Notes: generated by a model not told the origin, from the sequence alone. Shown: positions 1-34,948, numbered from the stretch's first letter. The stretch: DNA of 64,000 nt from Flaccisagitta enflata (GCA_965153355.1 OZ231127.1:80600001-80664000), one strand, 5' to 3'. A program made the numbers and translations.

Positions 1-43
1 ATGAAATAATTTATTACAAAATCATCAATCGAGGAATTCTTAG

Positions 44-23304
<23,261 letters not shown>

Positions 23305-23322
23305 GTGAGGATCCCGTGAAAA

Positions 23323-23437
<115 letters not shown>

Positions 23438-23897
23438 CAAGTTTGAGGGTCACATCCATTCAGTCCATTGCAAATTAGAAAAAAATAACAAATAGTGCAA
23501 AGAAGTTATCTAAGTAGTGATTCCGTTGTAGACTCGTCACTATTTTGAAATGGGCTGATCAATCTTGCAATAGCTGATAATTTTTCGATGAAAGCGAGAC
23601 ACTTTTTGGCATTTTACATCATGTTTATGAGCCACATTAATCGAGTTTTCGGTGGAGGAATTTTATTTTCAGCCAAGTTTAGCATAGGCCGATAGAGAAG
23701 ACTATGAATAAAAATTGCAGCAGGTGCCTGGAATTAACTCCAAAGAACACCTACTAAGGAACTCAGCTTTTCAGACAAATCGCAAACCCTAAGAAATATA
23801 ACGTCCGATTCCTAAATATACCGACGCTATGCAGAAACAGAGTCAAAGCTATCCTAGATTTTTTCCATTTCCACGTTAGCGAGAGTGACAAACTTTT

Positions 23898-24157
23898 TTA
23901 CAAGGCAAAAGGTTTGTTATTTTTCTTCCAAATTCTGATATTTCTCAAAGAAATGGAGCCACTTTTGCGATGATTTCTCAAGACGCTGACTCCCAGACAT
24001 CTGAATTTGGCCCAATAATCTTGGTCGACTTGGCAATATTTGGTGGTCCAGTGATAACGATAGCCAGAGTCGGAATTGTCCTCGCACAAAATGGTCCATT
24101 GGCCGAATTTGTTGCAAGTTGGATCATTTGAACCCACGAATTGCCACATTGTGGGCG
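23898..24157 (-). CDS. Secreted protein exon 3 (terminal)
   Basis: Acceptor TTCTTTTCCCAG. Reads APTMWQFVGSNDPTCNKFGQ, CEDNSDSGYRYHWTTKYC, then WAKFRCLGVSVLRNHRKSGS and IRIWKKNNKPFAL stop. A damaged near-copy lies at 28558-28741. Confidence 0.82.
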
Positions 24158-26871
24158 CTGGGAAAAGAAGGGTGGAGGAGAAAATGTTGTTTTTAGTCGC
24201 GCCCTCGCATCTCCATACAGCTATGAGAGGCTTTGTCCTTCCATATCCATCTGTCCATCAGTTTGTCGGTCAGTTTCTAATCCTCAAATTGAAGTGTTTA
24301 GGATGCTGCATTAGTGATTGTGTGAAGTGTGTGTGTTTGGATGGGAAGGAGGTATTTGTATGTTCCTGCCCACCCTTCCGCGACAATATTATAAACCTGC
24401 GTTCCTTTTAATTACTTTATTGTTAACCAGTAAGTGTTATAAACATTTGCAAAGGTACCACAGTGCTTACTTTGGCACATGTTCATGTGCCAAGTAACTT
24501 TAGCTGGTGTTAGAGATGAAGGACATGCTACAACGTAAATTAATAAGAAAGCTGCATAGCTAATTGTCAAAGATAACTAATCAAAATTTGAGACCGTTGG
24601 AAAGCTCTTGGAAAGAACTTTCATTTGGATCCAATCTGGCAATTCTAATTTTATTTGTTTAGAAGTGGCACAAGAAAGAGTAAAAAATTGCCAGTCCTGA
24701 TGAAAAAAAGAGCATTTTTAGAAAATGGGAGTCTAACAAGCTCTAACTTCTAGATGGTCTTGAATGATAGAAAATTCAAAATTCTTCAAAAACACTCTAA
24801 CGAAAAAAATGTTTGATTTTAATTTTTTTGTCTTTTTCATCAATAAACAATTTTTTTTATTCGTGTAGTTCTGAGATGGTCCTCACCTTGGTCGAGGCAA
24901 CAGTCCACTCTGGGTCGAAATGAGATCCTTGCTGGGTAGAAGGCTGCATCGGCCGGAAACTCATACCAGATCATCTCTGGGAAAAGGGCATGATCCTGAT
25001 TGGCCTTGTTGTGCCATCCTGTCTTTGTAGTTGTCTTGAAGGCCTCTTCGGGGTTCCAGCTTGATGAGTAGACTGAAGTGGCTTTTGCTGATCCACCCTT
25101 GATTTCGACTTCGGTAATGCTCTCTCCTGAATTCAGCAAATTGATAGTGATAGCTTAATGGTGATCATGTATTTTCATTAGAAAAGCAGAGTGACAATAA
25201 TGCAGAAAAAATTTCTAAGACGTTACAGATCTTTCGTTTCTTTCGGGTTTTCCCGCTTGGGCGAAGCTTTAATTCAAGTAGATTCGGGTTGAAATGTATA
25301 AAGCCCAGCCCTCACCTAGCCCTAGCGCTAGCCCTAACCCTAAACCTAACCCTAAAACCACCCCGACTCCAACCTTAACCCTAACCCTACCCCTAAATAG
25401 AAAACCCGCATAGAATATCAGTAAAACAAAAGACATCATCGAATTCGAAAACAGTACCCAATAATGCGAGGCTGCACAGACTATTGGATGATAACAGTGC
25501 ATTAGATTAGACACAACTAGGTCAATACAGGTCAGTTTATGGAGGAAGGTCTACTAGCATACTGCGCCAAATTGACGGAGAAATGACACACAGTGCTTGT
25601 TTAGGCCACTCGACGAAGTTTATTTCACCAGACTGTCACCGACCCCTAAATCCACCCAAATCACCTACACAGTGCTTGTTTAGGCCACTCAACGAAGTTT
25701 ATTTCACCAGACTCTCACCCCTAAATCCACCCAAATCACCTATTATTAAGATCAACAAGTTCAGCTCTTCTAAGATTGGCCCAGACCAACCCAGATTTCA
25801 ATCCAATTGACAACTTCTGGAGTCTAACAAAAAACGTCAAACAACACAAACAAGTGACGCGGGGTCACAATATCGTTGCGGACGGGTGGGCAGGGGCATA
25901 CAACCCCCACCCATACCCTCCCCCACTTCATGATCACACACACAAGCAATCATAACCTCATTTGCGCCTTTTCCCACTTCTCGACAAGATCAACAAGGAC
26001 GGACTTATGGACCAATGGACCAACGGACGGACCGATGGATGGACTAACGGACGGACAAAGCCCCAAAGCAACTACAAAGCATTAAGAGCGGACTGAAACT
26101 AATCGCGTAAAAGGTTTTATTACACATACTCCAAAATACCTCCAGTCTCTCTACAAGTCGATATATGCAAAAGCGTAAGCAGGCGCAAGATGGTCATACT
26201 AAATATTCTAATAAAAAGACGCTTTGACTTTTATTTTCATTTCTCCGCCTGTTAATATCTTGCGTACAATGCAATAAAATGGACGCATAATTCTATGCCG
26301 GGGATCACAACATACAACGATCAGAAAATGGTCAAAAGGATGTTTGAAAGTGCTCACACCAACCAGAAATCAGATAACGCCCTTGACAAAGGAAATAGTG
26401 GAGAACATTTTCAATGCGTTAACAGCTTCCCCAACTTTAACACAAGTTAGAGATTCCCTGATTATTGCATTGGCGCTCACGCTTTTATTGAGGCACGATT
26501 TTACTAAGGTGAAAACAAGTCTGAAAGTTACAATCCCAGCCTCTTAACGGGCGGTAGCAAGAATGCAAATACCGCTCGCAATTCAAAAATATTTTGGACC
26601 GACCGACCAACCGACCGACCTACTGACCGACCTACTGACCGACCAACCGACCGACCGACCGACCGACCAACCAACCGACCGACCAGCTGACCAACCGACC
26701 GACATGGTAAGGTGTAGAGTCGCGTGTCCGCGACTAAAAATCAACCTATTTGTAAATTTATAGTCAAGATGGAAAAAATTCTTACAAAATAAACCAACCT
26801 GATCGAAAGCCGTTTGTTTCCACTGTAAGCGCAACTGCCAAAACAAGAGCTATGATCTTCAATGAAGGCAT
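23898..26871 (-). CDS. Secreted protein, 190 aa, three exons (uncharacterised)
   Basis: Exons in coding order: 26871-26799, 25126-24887, 24157-23898, joined in phase 1 at both introns. The protein starts MPSLKIIALVLAVALTVETNG, a clear signal peptide, and ends at TAA. The mature part has GGSAKATSVYSSSWNPEEAF, WYEFPADAAFYPARISFRPR, WQFVGSND, then WTILCEDN, CQVDQDYWAKFRCLGVSVL and SLRNIRIWKK. Four to five Cys and many aromatic residues in beta-strand-like blocks suggest an extracellular beta-sandwich, discoidin-like in flavour (inference). I recall uncharacterised proteins with the same WYEFP...ARISFRPR...WQFVGSND layout from marine invertebrates but cannot name the family. It lies downstream of and opposite to the myosin exons. 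Confidence 0.8.
24887..25126 (-). CDS. Secreted protein exon 2
   Basis: Acceptor GAATTCAG, donor CAAG|GTGAGG. Contains the WHNKANQDHALFPEMIWYEF block and RISFRPRVDCCLDQ. Phase 1 on both sides. Confidence 0.82.
25312..25400. repeat. Interstitial telomere-like (CCCTAA)n
   Basis: Degenerate CCCTAA/CCTAAC words in the intron of the secreted gene. A related TTAGGG-bearing segment at 15474-15532 shares the flanking GTCGGGG and GGTTTTAGGG words in inverse orientation, so both derive from one dispersed sequence. Confidence 0.7.
25853..26056 (+). mobile_element. Related repeat, AGTGACGCGGGGTCAC type
   Basis: GTGACGCGGGGTCACAATAT, GACGGGTGGGCAGGGGCATA, then ACCCC-rich sequence and (GGAC/CGGA)n ending GGACAAAGCC. 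Intron of the secreted gene. Confidence 0.55.
26285..26547 (+). pseudogene. Tyrosine-recombinase-like remnant (tentative)
   Basis: Reads PLTKEIVENIFNALTASPTL then QVRDSLIIALALTLLLRHD, which resembles the N-terminal part of a tyrosine recombinase catalytic domain (R-D-x-L-I-I-x-L-x-x-x-x-x-L-R). The preceding residues MVKRMFESAH are in another frame, implying a frameshift. Catalytic residues further on are missing. It could derive from a Crypton, DIRS or Ngaro element. Confidence 0.35.
26590..26735 (+). mobile_element. Hairpin-ended repeat, 3' half with (GACC)n
   Basis: About 110 bp of GACC/AACC repeats, then AAGGTGTAG and hairpin AGTCGCGTGTCCGCGACT (26718-26735) and A's. No AACAAGGCC end found. 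In the first intron of the secreted gene. Confidence 0.65.
26799..26871 (-). CDS. Secreted protein exon 1 (signal peptide)
   Basis: ATG at 26871-26869; 24 codons plus one base. Lys-Ile-Ile then a hydrophobic core ALVLAVALTV and a likely cleavage region near ETNG. Donor AG|GTTGGT. Too short for a naive ORF search but required for a complete gene. Confidence 0.75.
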
Positions 26872-27209
26872 TGCAATAATTAAGTCTTTGTCATCAAGGA
26901 AATTTCAACGCCTTTGAATCTTAGCTTTGAAAGTTTTTTTTCTGTTGCAGAGGAGAAGGAAACATTAATAATTGATACCTTGGAGAAATTTGCTTCATCA
27001 AATGAAATATCAAATCATATCGGAGCTTCCGCATTGACGTAATTGGATTTTCCTTCGACCCGACCTTGGCCATGTCTTTTTGAAAAGGTCACGAACACCT
27101 TTGCAACTAAAGGCCTCTCTGACCACGCGAATAAAGGTATCAAATTCATGTTTTTGGGTTTAGCTCCTCATTTATCTGAACTTCAAGAACTAAGTGACAA
27201 AACTATATA

Positions 27210-27765
27210 CAGGGTGATTTTTTTCAAGTGGGGGAAAGTATTAAGACATCAAATTTTTATTATGCAATTTGAAGATAAACCGAAATTAGTTTATACTTGC
27301 AAACTATTTGACATTTGATATTCAAGAAAGAAAAAATATTTTTGACCAGTTTTGAATTCAATTTAGCATAGTTGACCATTTTCAATCCATTAAATTCATA
27401 TCATTTTTTTCACAATAATGAATTTTTGAATTATGCACAAAAAAAACTTATTTTGATCATAAAGTTGAATGTCAGTTTACTTTTATCACTAATTTGAATA
27501 TTTTAACTCTGGTTTTTATTCAAAACAGTTTTTTACTAAAACTTTATAATTTCAGCTTTATCCATAAAAGCAATTTCATAAAAAAACATTGATTTTCCTG
27601 AAATTTTGGGTTTGATAAAAATATTAACAAAATTTGCCAAAAATATTTTTTCTTTCTTGAAAAGTAAATGTCAAGTAGTTTGCAACTAATTTTGGTTCAT
27701 CCTGAAATGTCATAACTAAAATTTGATGCCTTAATACTTTCCCCCACTTGAAAAAAATCACCCTG
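27210..27765. mobile_element. TA-flanked MITE, CAGGGTGATT ends
   Basis: Left CAGGGTGATTTTTTTCAAGT...GGGGGAAAGTATTAAG and the inverted copy at the right, about 50 bp of near identity; TA at 27208-27209 and 27766-27767. The interior is AT-rich. Confidence 0.82.
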
Positions 27766-28557
27766 TATGTATGTGGAATCATTGTTCAATGGCCCCTCTG
27801 GGGCCGGTAGCTCATTATCCTTAATACGCCTTATAAAAAACAGGGCTTCGAGATTCGCTGACCAGATGACGCCTAAGTGGCCTGTTTCATTCTTTCTTTC
27901 CGGCCTTCCCCCACTCTCTCTAGCCCTACCCTCTTCTCTATCTTTCTTATTTTGCCGCCTCCTTTCCAATGCCTTTTGACTCTCCCCATCACCCTTGGGG
28001 AAAAAAGTCGAAGTCCATACCTCTTGTCAGGATGATTTCAAGATGATATCAAGATATAATAATTTTCTCTCTAAAAACCAAAACCTCTGGCTAAAATATT
28101 GCGAATATCTAGTGTATACTTCATTTCAGAATACGCATATGAAAAGGAATAAACAAATTCCTCTACAGATCTGAAAATGTTGAAGATGATGCTTAGACTT
28201 TTTTCCCAATCAAGGGCAAAGGTTGGTGAAACAGGAGAAAAAATCTAACACCTGTTTATTTACCTCATCTGGTACCTTCTGGCCCGGTATACCATCAAAA
28301 TGAAATAAGTGACGCCGGGTAACAACATCGTTGCAAACCGGGGGGGGGGGGCAGGGGCGCAAATGCACGTCTTCATGCTTTTCAGCTCCCGCATAAGGGG
28401 CAAACAGACGAACTGACTGAAGGATGGACGGGCAAAGCCTCTCAAATTGTTGAGTTTCCGCAACTAAGAAAAAGTCCAAACAGCTGTTGTAGGCCATCAG
28501 GTTTGACAGGTAGCTGATTAATATGAATAATGGAGGTGTAATGTTTACTGTCTAATT

Positions 28558-28741
28558 TTTCTTCCAAAATTTGATATTTTTCAACAAAATTGAGCCGCTT
28601 TTGCGCTGGTTGTTCAAAACGCTAACTCCCAAACATCTGAATTTAGCCCAATAATCATGGTCCACTTGGCATTATCTGGTCGTCCATTCGGTCCAATGGT
28701 AGCCAGACCCGGAAATGTCCTCGCACAAGATCGACCATGGG
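28558..28741 (-). pseudogene. Broken copy of secreted-protein exon 3
   Basis: On the minus strand it reads WSILCEDI, YHWTEWTTR, stop, CQVDHDYWAKFRCLGVSVL and KSGSILLKNIKFWKKN, collinear with 23898-24157. The Tyr codon before the conserved Cys is TAA here. Its 5' part ends where a foldback repeat begins at about 28752. Exons 1 and 2 of a second copy were not found. Most likely a duplicated gene killed by a nonsense change and an insertion. Confidence 0.75.
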
Positions 28742-28751
28742 CATATCACCA

Positions 28752-29258
28752 CGAAGGGGACGAAGTCCTGTAGAACACAGGGGACTTTTGTTCCTTCATC
28801 CGTTTGTTTGTTCGTTCCCCCCCCCCCTAGGCCCTCTCAGGCCTTAAATCTGCTCTCTCTGGCCTGAAATCTGCCCTCTGAGGCCTTGAATCTGCCCTCT
28901 CAGGCCTTGAATCTGCCCTCTCAGGCCTGAAATCTGCCCTCTCAGGCCTGATATCTGCCCTCTTAGGCCTGAAATCTGCCCTCTCCAGCCTGAAATCTGG
29001 CCTTTCAGGTCTGAAATCTGCCCTCTCAGATTCAAGGCCCAAGGGCAGATTTCAGGTCTGAGAGGGTAGATTTCAGGCCTGAGAGGGCAGATTTCAGGCC
29101 AGGAGCGGCGGACAGATGGAGGAACGAAAGTCCCCTATGTTCTTAAGGACTTTGTCCTCTTCAGGACCGCTGCCCTGCTCCCTCTCACGTCAGTTCACAA
29201 TCATGCAAAGCAGTGCAATGGGTATCGCTGACATTATATTGCCCTTGGTCGACCTGTT
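28752..29258. mobile_element. Minisatellite foldback element
   Basis: Left GAAGGGGACGAAGTCCTGTA; array CTGCCCTCTCAGGCCTGAAAT whose strand flips near 29035-29045; right AACGAAAGTCCCC...GGACTTTGTCC, CGCTGCCCTGCTCCC, TTGCCCTTGGTCGACCTGTT. It truncates the pseudogene exon at 28558-28741. Confidence 0.75.
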
Positions 29259-29428
29259 AATCTTCCAGCGGCGTAGGAGTGCTGGATTTTTTGGGACTTC
29301 CACCACCTAACTAGTGTCCGACAAATTTGGTGTCCCAACAGACAATAAAAAGTGTAAGATAGTTATTACTACTATACTCTTATTTGCCACTATACTCTTG
29401 TTTGCAACTATACTCTTGTTTGCTACTA

Positions 29429-29839
29429 CCACGCGTATCAAAAAAAAAGACGCACCTATCTATTAATTGAAAAAACAGATATAAAAAATAATTTTAACTA
29501 TTTTTGACAAAGACATTTTGAAAGATTTTCAAAAAATCTTTCATTCTAGACCAATCCCAGATCTGTATTCCAAACGGTTTAGGAGCTAGAGCTCTGCAAA
29601 GAGAAGCACTATTTTGCTAAAATGCACTTTTTTCATAGGGATTGCGAAACTGAAATGGGCAATGTCTTCACTCAAACTGATGCCATTTCTAAACGAAAAA
29701 AGGTAGCAATACCAGATTGGCGCCAAATGAAAGTACTTTCAAAGGGCTTTAAAATGACCTAAGATTTTCTATAGTTTTTTGAAGATTTAGTGGCTAAATC
29801 AACCATTTAAAAGTGCGTCTTTTTTTTTGATACGCGTGG
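29429..29839. mobile_element. TA-flanked MITE, CCACGCGTATC ends
   Basis: CCACGCGTATCA(A)nGACGCAC at the left, GTGCGTC(T)nGATACGCGTGG at the right; TA at 29427-29428 and 29840-29841. A related interior (Leu/Ile-like AT-rich, GGCGCCAAATGAAAGTA) resembles the intronic sequence at about 24430-24800. Confidence 0.78.
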
Positions 29840-30616
29840 TATACTCTTGGATAAGTGGGATGAGGCCTTATCACGCCAAATACAGGATTGAATAATTCTA
29901 TTTCTCTCTCAGCCATTCACATTCTGTGTCTAGATCTTCATTTCTTCTCTTACCTACCTCCCCTATACCCCCCTGTATTTGCCTAAAACTAACATAAGCT
30001 CTGCATTTTGATTTCTTCATAAATTATTCATTAGATTGCTACCATGCAAGAACATTTATTGTTCAGTGTGTGTTGGTTTGTTTCAGGGGTGTATAAAGTA
30101 GGGTGGCTTAAAGTGGTGTCATTTTCAAAACTCATGACGCCCGCGGAGGAAATAAGACCATTTCCATCATAGATGAGAACTACCAAATTTGGTGGTGATT
30201 GTATAAACTTTGCTCATACCCGCCACCCCCCCCTAAAATTGAAAGATGGTGGTGTTTCCAACAACCCCTATTTGAAATGGTTGCTTCAAAAGCTCAGATC
30301 ACCCAAACGAATTGAGCTACTGCCCTCAACTTGGGCTCATTTTAAAGAGCAGACAAAGCTCTTTGAATTGAGCCTAAGTTGAAGTCTCTAGCTCAATTCG
30401 TTTAGGAGTCACAGTATTCCAAAGTTGATGCTTCTTCTGAGAAAAAGATGCATTAACCCCCCTCTTTGTAGGCTTATATCTTCTAAATGAATTGAGCTAC
30501 TGACCTCAAATTAGGCTCAGTTTAAAGAGCAGACAAAGCTCTTTAGATTGAGCCTAGGTTGAAGTCTCCAGCTCAATTTGTTTAGGAGCGACAGTCTCCC
30601 AAAATTGATGCTTTTG

Positions 30617-31195
30617 GGCAGCGGCCCCGAAGGGGTCTATGACCTATGCTTTCACACATATGGGGGATTTTCTCCTTCTCCTCCTCCTCCTCCTCCTTCT
30701 TCTTCTTCGTCCCCCCCCTCAAATCCTAGTCTTGAGGCCCAAATTTTGGTCTTGAGGCCCAAATCCCAGTCTTTGAGGCCCAAATCCCAGCCTCAAGGCC
30801 AAAATCCTAGTCTCAAGGCTCAAATCCTAGCCCGGAGGACCAGATTTCAGTCTTGAAGCCCAAATCTCAGCCTCAAAGTAGAAATCTCAGCCGAGAGGCA
30901 CAGATCCCAGTCTTGAGCCCAAATCTCAGCCTCCAGGCTAGGATTTGGGCCTGAGGCTGGGATTAAGCCTGGAAGATTGATTAGCCTCAAGACCAAAATT
31001 TGGGCCCGAGACTGGGATTTGAGGGGGAGGGTGGACGTAAGAAGAAGAAGAAGGAGGAGGAGGAGGAGGAGAAATTCATATGTGAGGAAAGCATAGGTCA
31101 CGACTCCTTCGCCGCTGCCCTGCTCCCCTCAACCTCAACCACAACCTACTTTCTTAGGTGCATGGGTACCGCTTTAGGACTATCTAATGCCAAAG
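30617..31195. mobile_element. Minisatellite foldback element
   Basis: Left GGGCAGCGGCCCCGAAGGGG, CTATGCTTTCACACATATGG, (CTC/CTT)n; array CTTGAGGCCCAAATCCCAG flipping near 30935; right (GAA/GGA)n, CATATGTGAGGAAAGCATAG, CGCTGCCCTGC. Confidence 0.72.
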
Positions 31196-31203
31196 ATTAT
31201 TTT

Positions 31204-31603
31204 AGTCAAATACACCACCCCGCTTGTTTGTCGCCGCCCGTCTGCCCGCTGCCCGTCTGCCTGCCGGTCCGCTCCGGGTCTGCTGGTCTCTGCCGTCCGC
31301 TCCGCCACATTTACTTTTTAGTAATATAACGCTGATTTCAGGCTGTTTAAGTCTCTTAGTTACATAGTTGTTCTAAGTCATTTTGAGTCATTCTAAGTCA
31401 TTTTAAGTCATTCTAAGTCATTGTAAGTTATTTTAAGTCATTTTTGGTCATTAGGTTTTTTAGGCATTTTAAGTCCTTTTTGGACATTTTAAGTCATTCT
31501 AAGTCATTCTAAGTCACTCTAAGTCATTCTAAGTCATACTAAGTTATTCTAAGTCATTCTTACCCTGTAAATCTTGCACGCGACTTATAGGTGTTGGCCT
31601 TGT
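31204..31603 (-). mobile_element. Hairpin-ended repeat with CTAAGTCATT minisatellite
   Basis: Degenerate hairpin end (AGTCAAATAC), CCCGCTTG, (GTCT/GTCC)n, then a CTAAGTCATT array (31375-31555), then TTGCACGCGACTTATAGGTG and TTGGCCTTGTT. Same far end as the 18-19.9 kb copy. Confidence 0.6.
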
Positions 31604-31658
31604 TTTTTAAAAAAGGCATTGGCCCCCCCTCTTTGTAGGCCTACCGTATTTTTTCTAA

Positions 31659-32365
31659 CAGGTCGCCCAAGGGCAATATGTGGTCAGCGATACCCATTGC
31701 CCTGCTTTGAGTGATTATTAATTGGAGTGAGGGGAAGCAGGGCAGCGGCCTCAAAGGGGACGAAGTCCTGTAGAACACAGGGGGACTTTCGTTCGTCCTA
31801 CCTGAAGAAGTGGATGAAATGCTATACAGGGCTTACTGACGGCTTTCAAGAGCCTAAACTGAGGTCTAGGAAGGCTGATGTAAGGCCTCAGAATGCAAAT
31901 CGGAACGGACAAACGAAAGTCCCCTGTGTCCTACAGGACTTTGTCCCCTTAGGAGCTGCCGCTCAAAAAAAGGGTAATATGTGGCCAGCGTTGCCAGTTG
32001 TTCTGCTTTGCAGGATTGTAGAATTGAGTGAAAGGGAAGCAGGCAGCGGCTCTAAAGGGGGACGGTTCTAAGAACACAGGGGGACTTTTGTTTGTCATCT
32101 GCTGTCCGTCTGTCCGTCCATATCTTAGCTCCTCTCAGGCCTGAAATGCCTTCAGGCCTGAGCCCATCTTCCCTCTCAGACCTGAAATCTGCCCTCTCAG
32201 GCATTGAATCTGTGAGGTCAGATTTCAGGCCGCAGGGGACAGATTTCAGGCCTGAGAGAACAGATTTCAGGCCTGAGAGGGCAGATTCAAGGCCTGAGAG
32301 GGCAGATTTTAGGCCTGAGAGGGTAAATTTCCGGCCTGAGAGGGCAGAAATCAGGCCTGAGAGGT
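31659..32365. mobile_element. Minisatellite foldback element(s)
   Basis: GGTCGCCCAAGGGCAATATG, GGGAAGCAGGGCAGCGGCC, GAAGTCCTGTAGAACACAGG; short array; inverted arm at 31910-31945; a second array of GGCCTGAGAGGGCAGATTTC with a strand flip near 32215. Ends at the (GTC/GTT)n tract. Confidence 0.65.
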
Positions 32366-32609
32366 ACGTCGTCGTCGTCGTTGTTGTTGCTGTTGCTGTT
32401 GCTGTTGTTGTTGTTGTTGTTTTGCTGTTGCTTGCTGTTGCTGTTGTTGCTGCTTATTTCTCCTCGCTTTCGGAGATTACTCATCTGTCTGCCGCTGTCG
32501 CTGCTGAGTCGCTGCCATTGATGCCGTAATTGTTGTTGGAAGATGTTTGGCTGCACGCCGCGCCTTCCCGCTCTTGTTGTTGTTGTTGTTGTTGCTGTTG
32601 TTGTTGTTG

Positions 32610-32684
<75 letters not shown>

Positions 32685-32898
32685 CATTATATTGTGGCTC
32701 TTTTTCAGTTCGGAAAGCGTCACTCGTCAGGAACACCAGCGTAGACCGGAAAGAATTGGGAACGGGGATCGATTTTCAGTGAAGTGGCATCATGTGTTGA
32801 CCCGGTCAACATACACTACATCTACTTCACCCACCTGAGAGGGACCTCTGGGAGCTGAAGGCGGGCGCATGTGACGGGGATCTCCATCTTGCTGCTAA

Positions 32899-32985
<87 letters not shown>

Positions 32986-33062
32986 CGCCGTCGTTGTTGT
33001 TGTTGTTGTTGTTGTTGTGGTTGTTGTTTTTTGTTGTTTTTGTTGTTTTTTTTGTTGTTTTT

Positions 33063-33109
<47 letters not shown>

Positions 33110-33117
33110 GCTGTTGT
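32899..33117. repeat. (TTG/CAA)n tract at 3' end of the LINE
   Basis: Interrupted TTG repeats start about 12 bp beyond the RT stop codon (minus strand: CAA). Another (TTG)n/(CTG)n tract lies at 32560-32685. On the RT strand this is a CAA-rich tail, compatible with a LINE that ends in a microsatellite. Confidence 0.7.
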
Positions 33118-33128
33118 TTTTTGTTTCA

Positions 33129-34300
33129 TTATTTATTGTATATAATGTCTAGAGCGGAAGCATTTTCTCTGATATGCTTTACTTTCGCGTATTCTGTGAC
33201 TGTCCTTGCAATGAGCGGGGAGCTTCTCTCCATGCTGGCAAATCTTCTCTGTGCAAAAACGATTAGATGCTCCTTAATTTTTTGAAGGCCACTCGTGTCA
33301 TGTAAGTCGTCGATTGACACATAAGCTGGAGTTCTTAAGACAACGCGTAGTGCCTGATTTTGTATGAGTTGAAGCTTTTGTATGTGCGTTTCAGCAGCAT
33401 TGATAATGCATACACTACAGTATTCAAAGATTGACCGTATTGTTGCCGCGTAGAGCTTTGCCATAACATTTGGATTCATCTTTTGTGAATGAGCTGAGAT
33501 AGCTCTTAGTAGGTTGAGGCGTTTGTATGCTTTAGCTACAATTTTCTGCGTTTGAGGTTCCCATGTCAATCTCGTGTCAAACTTTACGCCCAGAAAGTCA
33601 GCTTCTTCGGACAATGAGATTGATTCATTGAAAAGGCTAATCTGGTAATTATTTTCAGCTTCATCTTTGTGCCTTGGACACTTTGTGAACAGAATTAATT
33701 TTGATTTTATAGGGCTTAGTGTCACATACCACTTTTTGCACCATTTTTCTATTTTTGCAATCTCATCCTGCATTATTGTTAATGCTTCAACAGCCTTAGA
33801 GCTAGTTGTCCATAGGCCAACATCATCAGCGAACTGAGAGGAAGAAATTCGGGATGGATCTAAGACATCAGTTAAGTCGTTGACATAGATGAGGTACAAT
33901 ATGGGCGAAAGGCATGATCCTTGCGGAGTTCCGGCTCTTAACTCAACGGTCTCTGACCAAACGCCATCATGGCAAACTCTAAAAGATCGGTTGTCTAAGA
34001 AGGAAAATAAGATGTTCTTCATTTGGCGTGAAAGACCAATTCTATTAATCTTGTACTTTAGGCCATTTTTCCACACCGCATCAAAAGCGGCTTTCACATC
34101 CAGAAACAAACCCAAAGTACAATTTCTTTTTTTGAAGCCATTCGAGATGCTTTGGGAGAGTCGTAGGAGATGCTCTTGGGTAGATCTTCCTTTAGTAAAC
34201 CCTGCTTGGTTAGCATTGAGGAAGTTTTTGGCACCTAGCTCCTTCAGTAAGTATGCATAGATGAATCTTTCGTATATCTTCCCTAAGCAGGAAAGCAAGG
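33129..34300 (-). CDS. Non-LTR retrotransposon reverse transcriptase, C-terminal part
   Basis: About 390 codons on the minus strand. RT motifs in order: QAGFTKGRSTQEHLL, FLDVKAAFDAVW (first catalytic Asp), GTPQGSCLSPILYLIYVNDL, FADDVGLW (catalytic Asp pair), then FLGVKFDTRLTWEPQ and KLYAATIRSIFEYCSV, the thumb/connection typical of Jockey-superfamily LINEs. No stop inside. No endonuclease or RNase H was found. The N-terminal RT part continues at 34949 beyond an inserted DNA element. The frame ends in TAA just before a (CAA)n tract that looks like the element's tail. Confidence 0.88.
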
Positions 34301-34948
34301 CACGGCAGGCATATTGACGAAGTAGAATAAAAAAAATGTCTTCTTACATGGTATACGTTGTTTAAACCGATCTCTACGATTGCCTTGTACAGTAAATAAA
34401 AAAAGATTAAAAAGTTTGAACAGATTTTTATTTCTTTCTTACTTTTTTTCAGAATTTCTCTTTTTTGTTTCAGACGCTTGTTCTGCAATGAAAGTCTGTT
34501 GAGGTTGAACGTAACTAACAACAACAACAACAACAACAACAACGACAACGACAACAACAACGACAACGACAACAATGACAACAACAAAAATGATGACAAC
34601 AACAAAAACGATGACAACAACAAAAACGATGAAACCGATCGATCAAAGAGCTAGAAATTAAGGATGCTTGAATGAACTAGTTGTAAGATGAATGAAAGAG
34701 TGAACCAATGAATGGTTATGATAGTGAATAATGAACAAGTAAGCGCAATGTTGAAAGATCTCTGTGCACTAACTGTATCTATTTCCTTGATACTATCGGT
34801 CTATTCTGCACTACTTGAATGACGTTTTCATCTTTCAAGAGTGCTTGTGCTAGAAATTGAGCAAAGAATCATCGACTAAGTTGACATCGGTGGTAAAAAC
34901 GTAAATTTGATCCCATTTCGTAAAAGACATATGAATATGGCTGCCGTG
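34301..34948. mobile_element. TIR DNA element inserted in the RT (648 bp)
   Basis: Ends are CACGGCAGGCATATT (left) and the inverted AATATGGCTGCCGTG (right), a TIR of about 15 bp with one mismatch. Both sides carry AAGG (34297-34300 and 34949-34952), a 4-bp target duplication. Inside are (CAA/CGA)n and AT-rich sequence, no transposase. CAC-type ends with 4-bp duplications fit Chapaev/CMC-like elements (inference). Confidence 0.75.

Noticed and set aside
25312-25400. CCCTAA repeats as a telomere
   Set aside because: Short, degenerate and interstitial, with genes on both sides; a dispersed repeat fragment.
28827-29042. RPERADF heptad-like peptide repeats (also 32092, 38551, 57680)
   Set aside because: Translation of the 20-21 bp minisatellite in foldback elements; the same repeat is open in opposite strands and has no gene signals.
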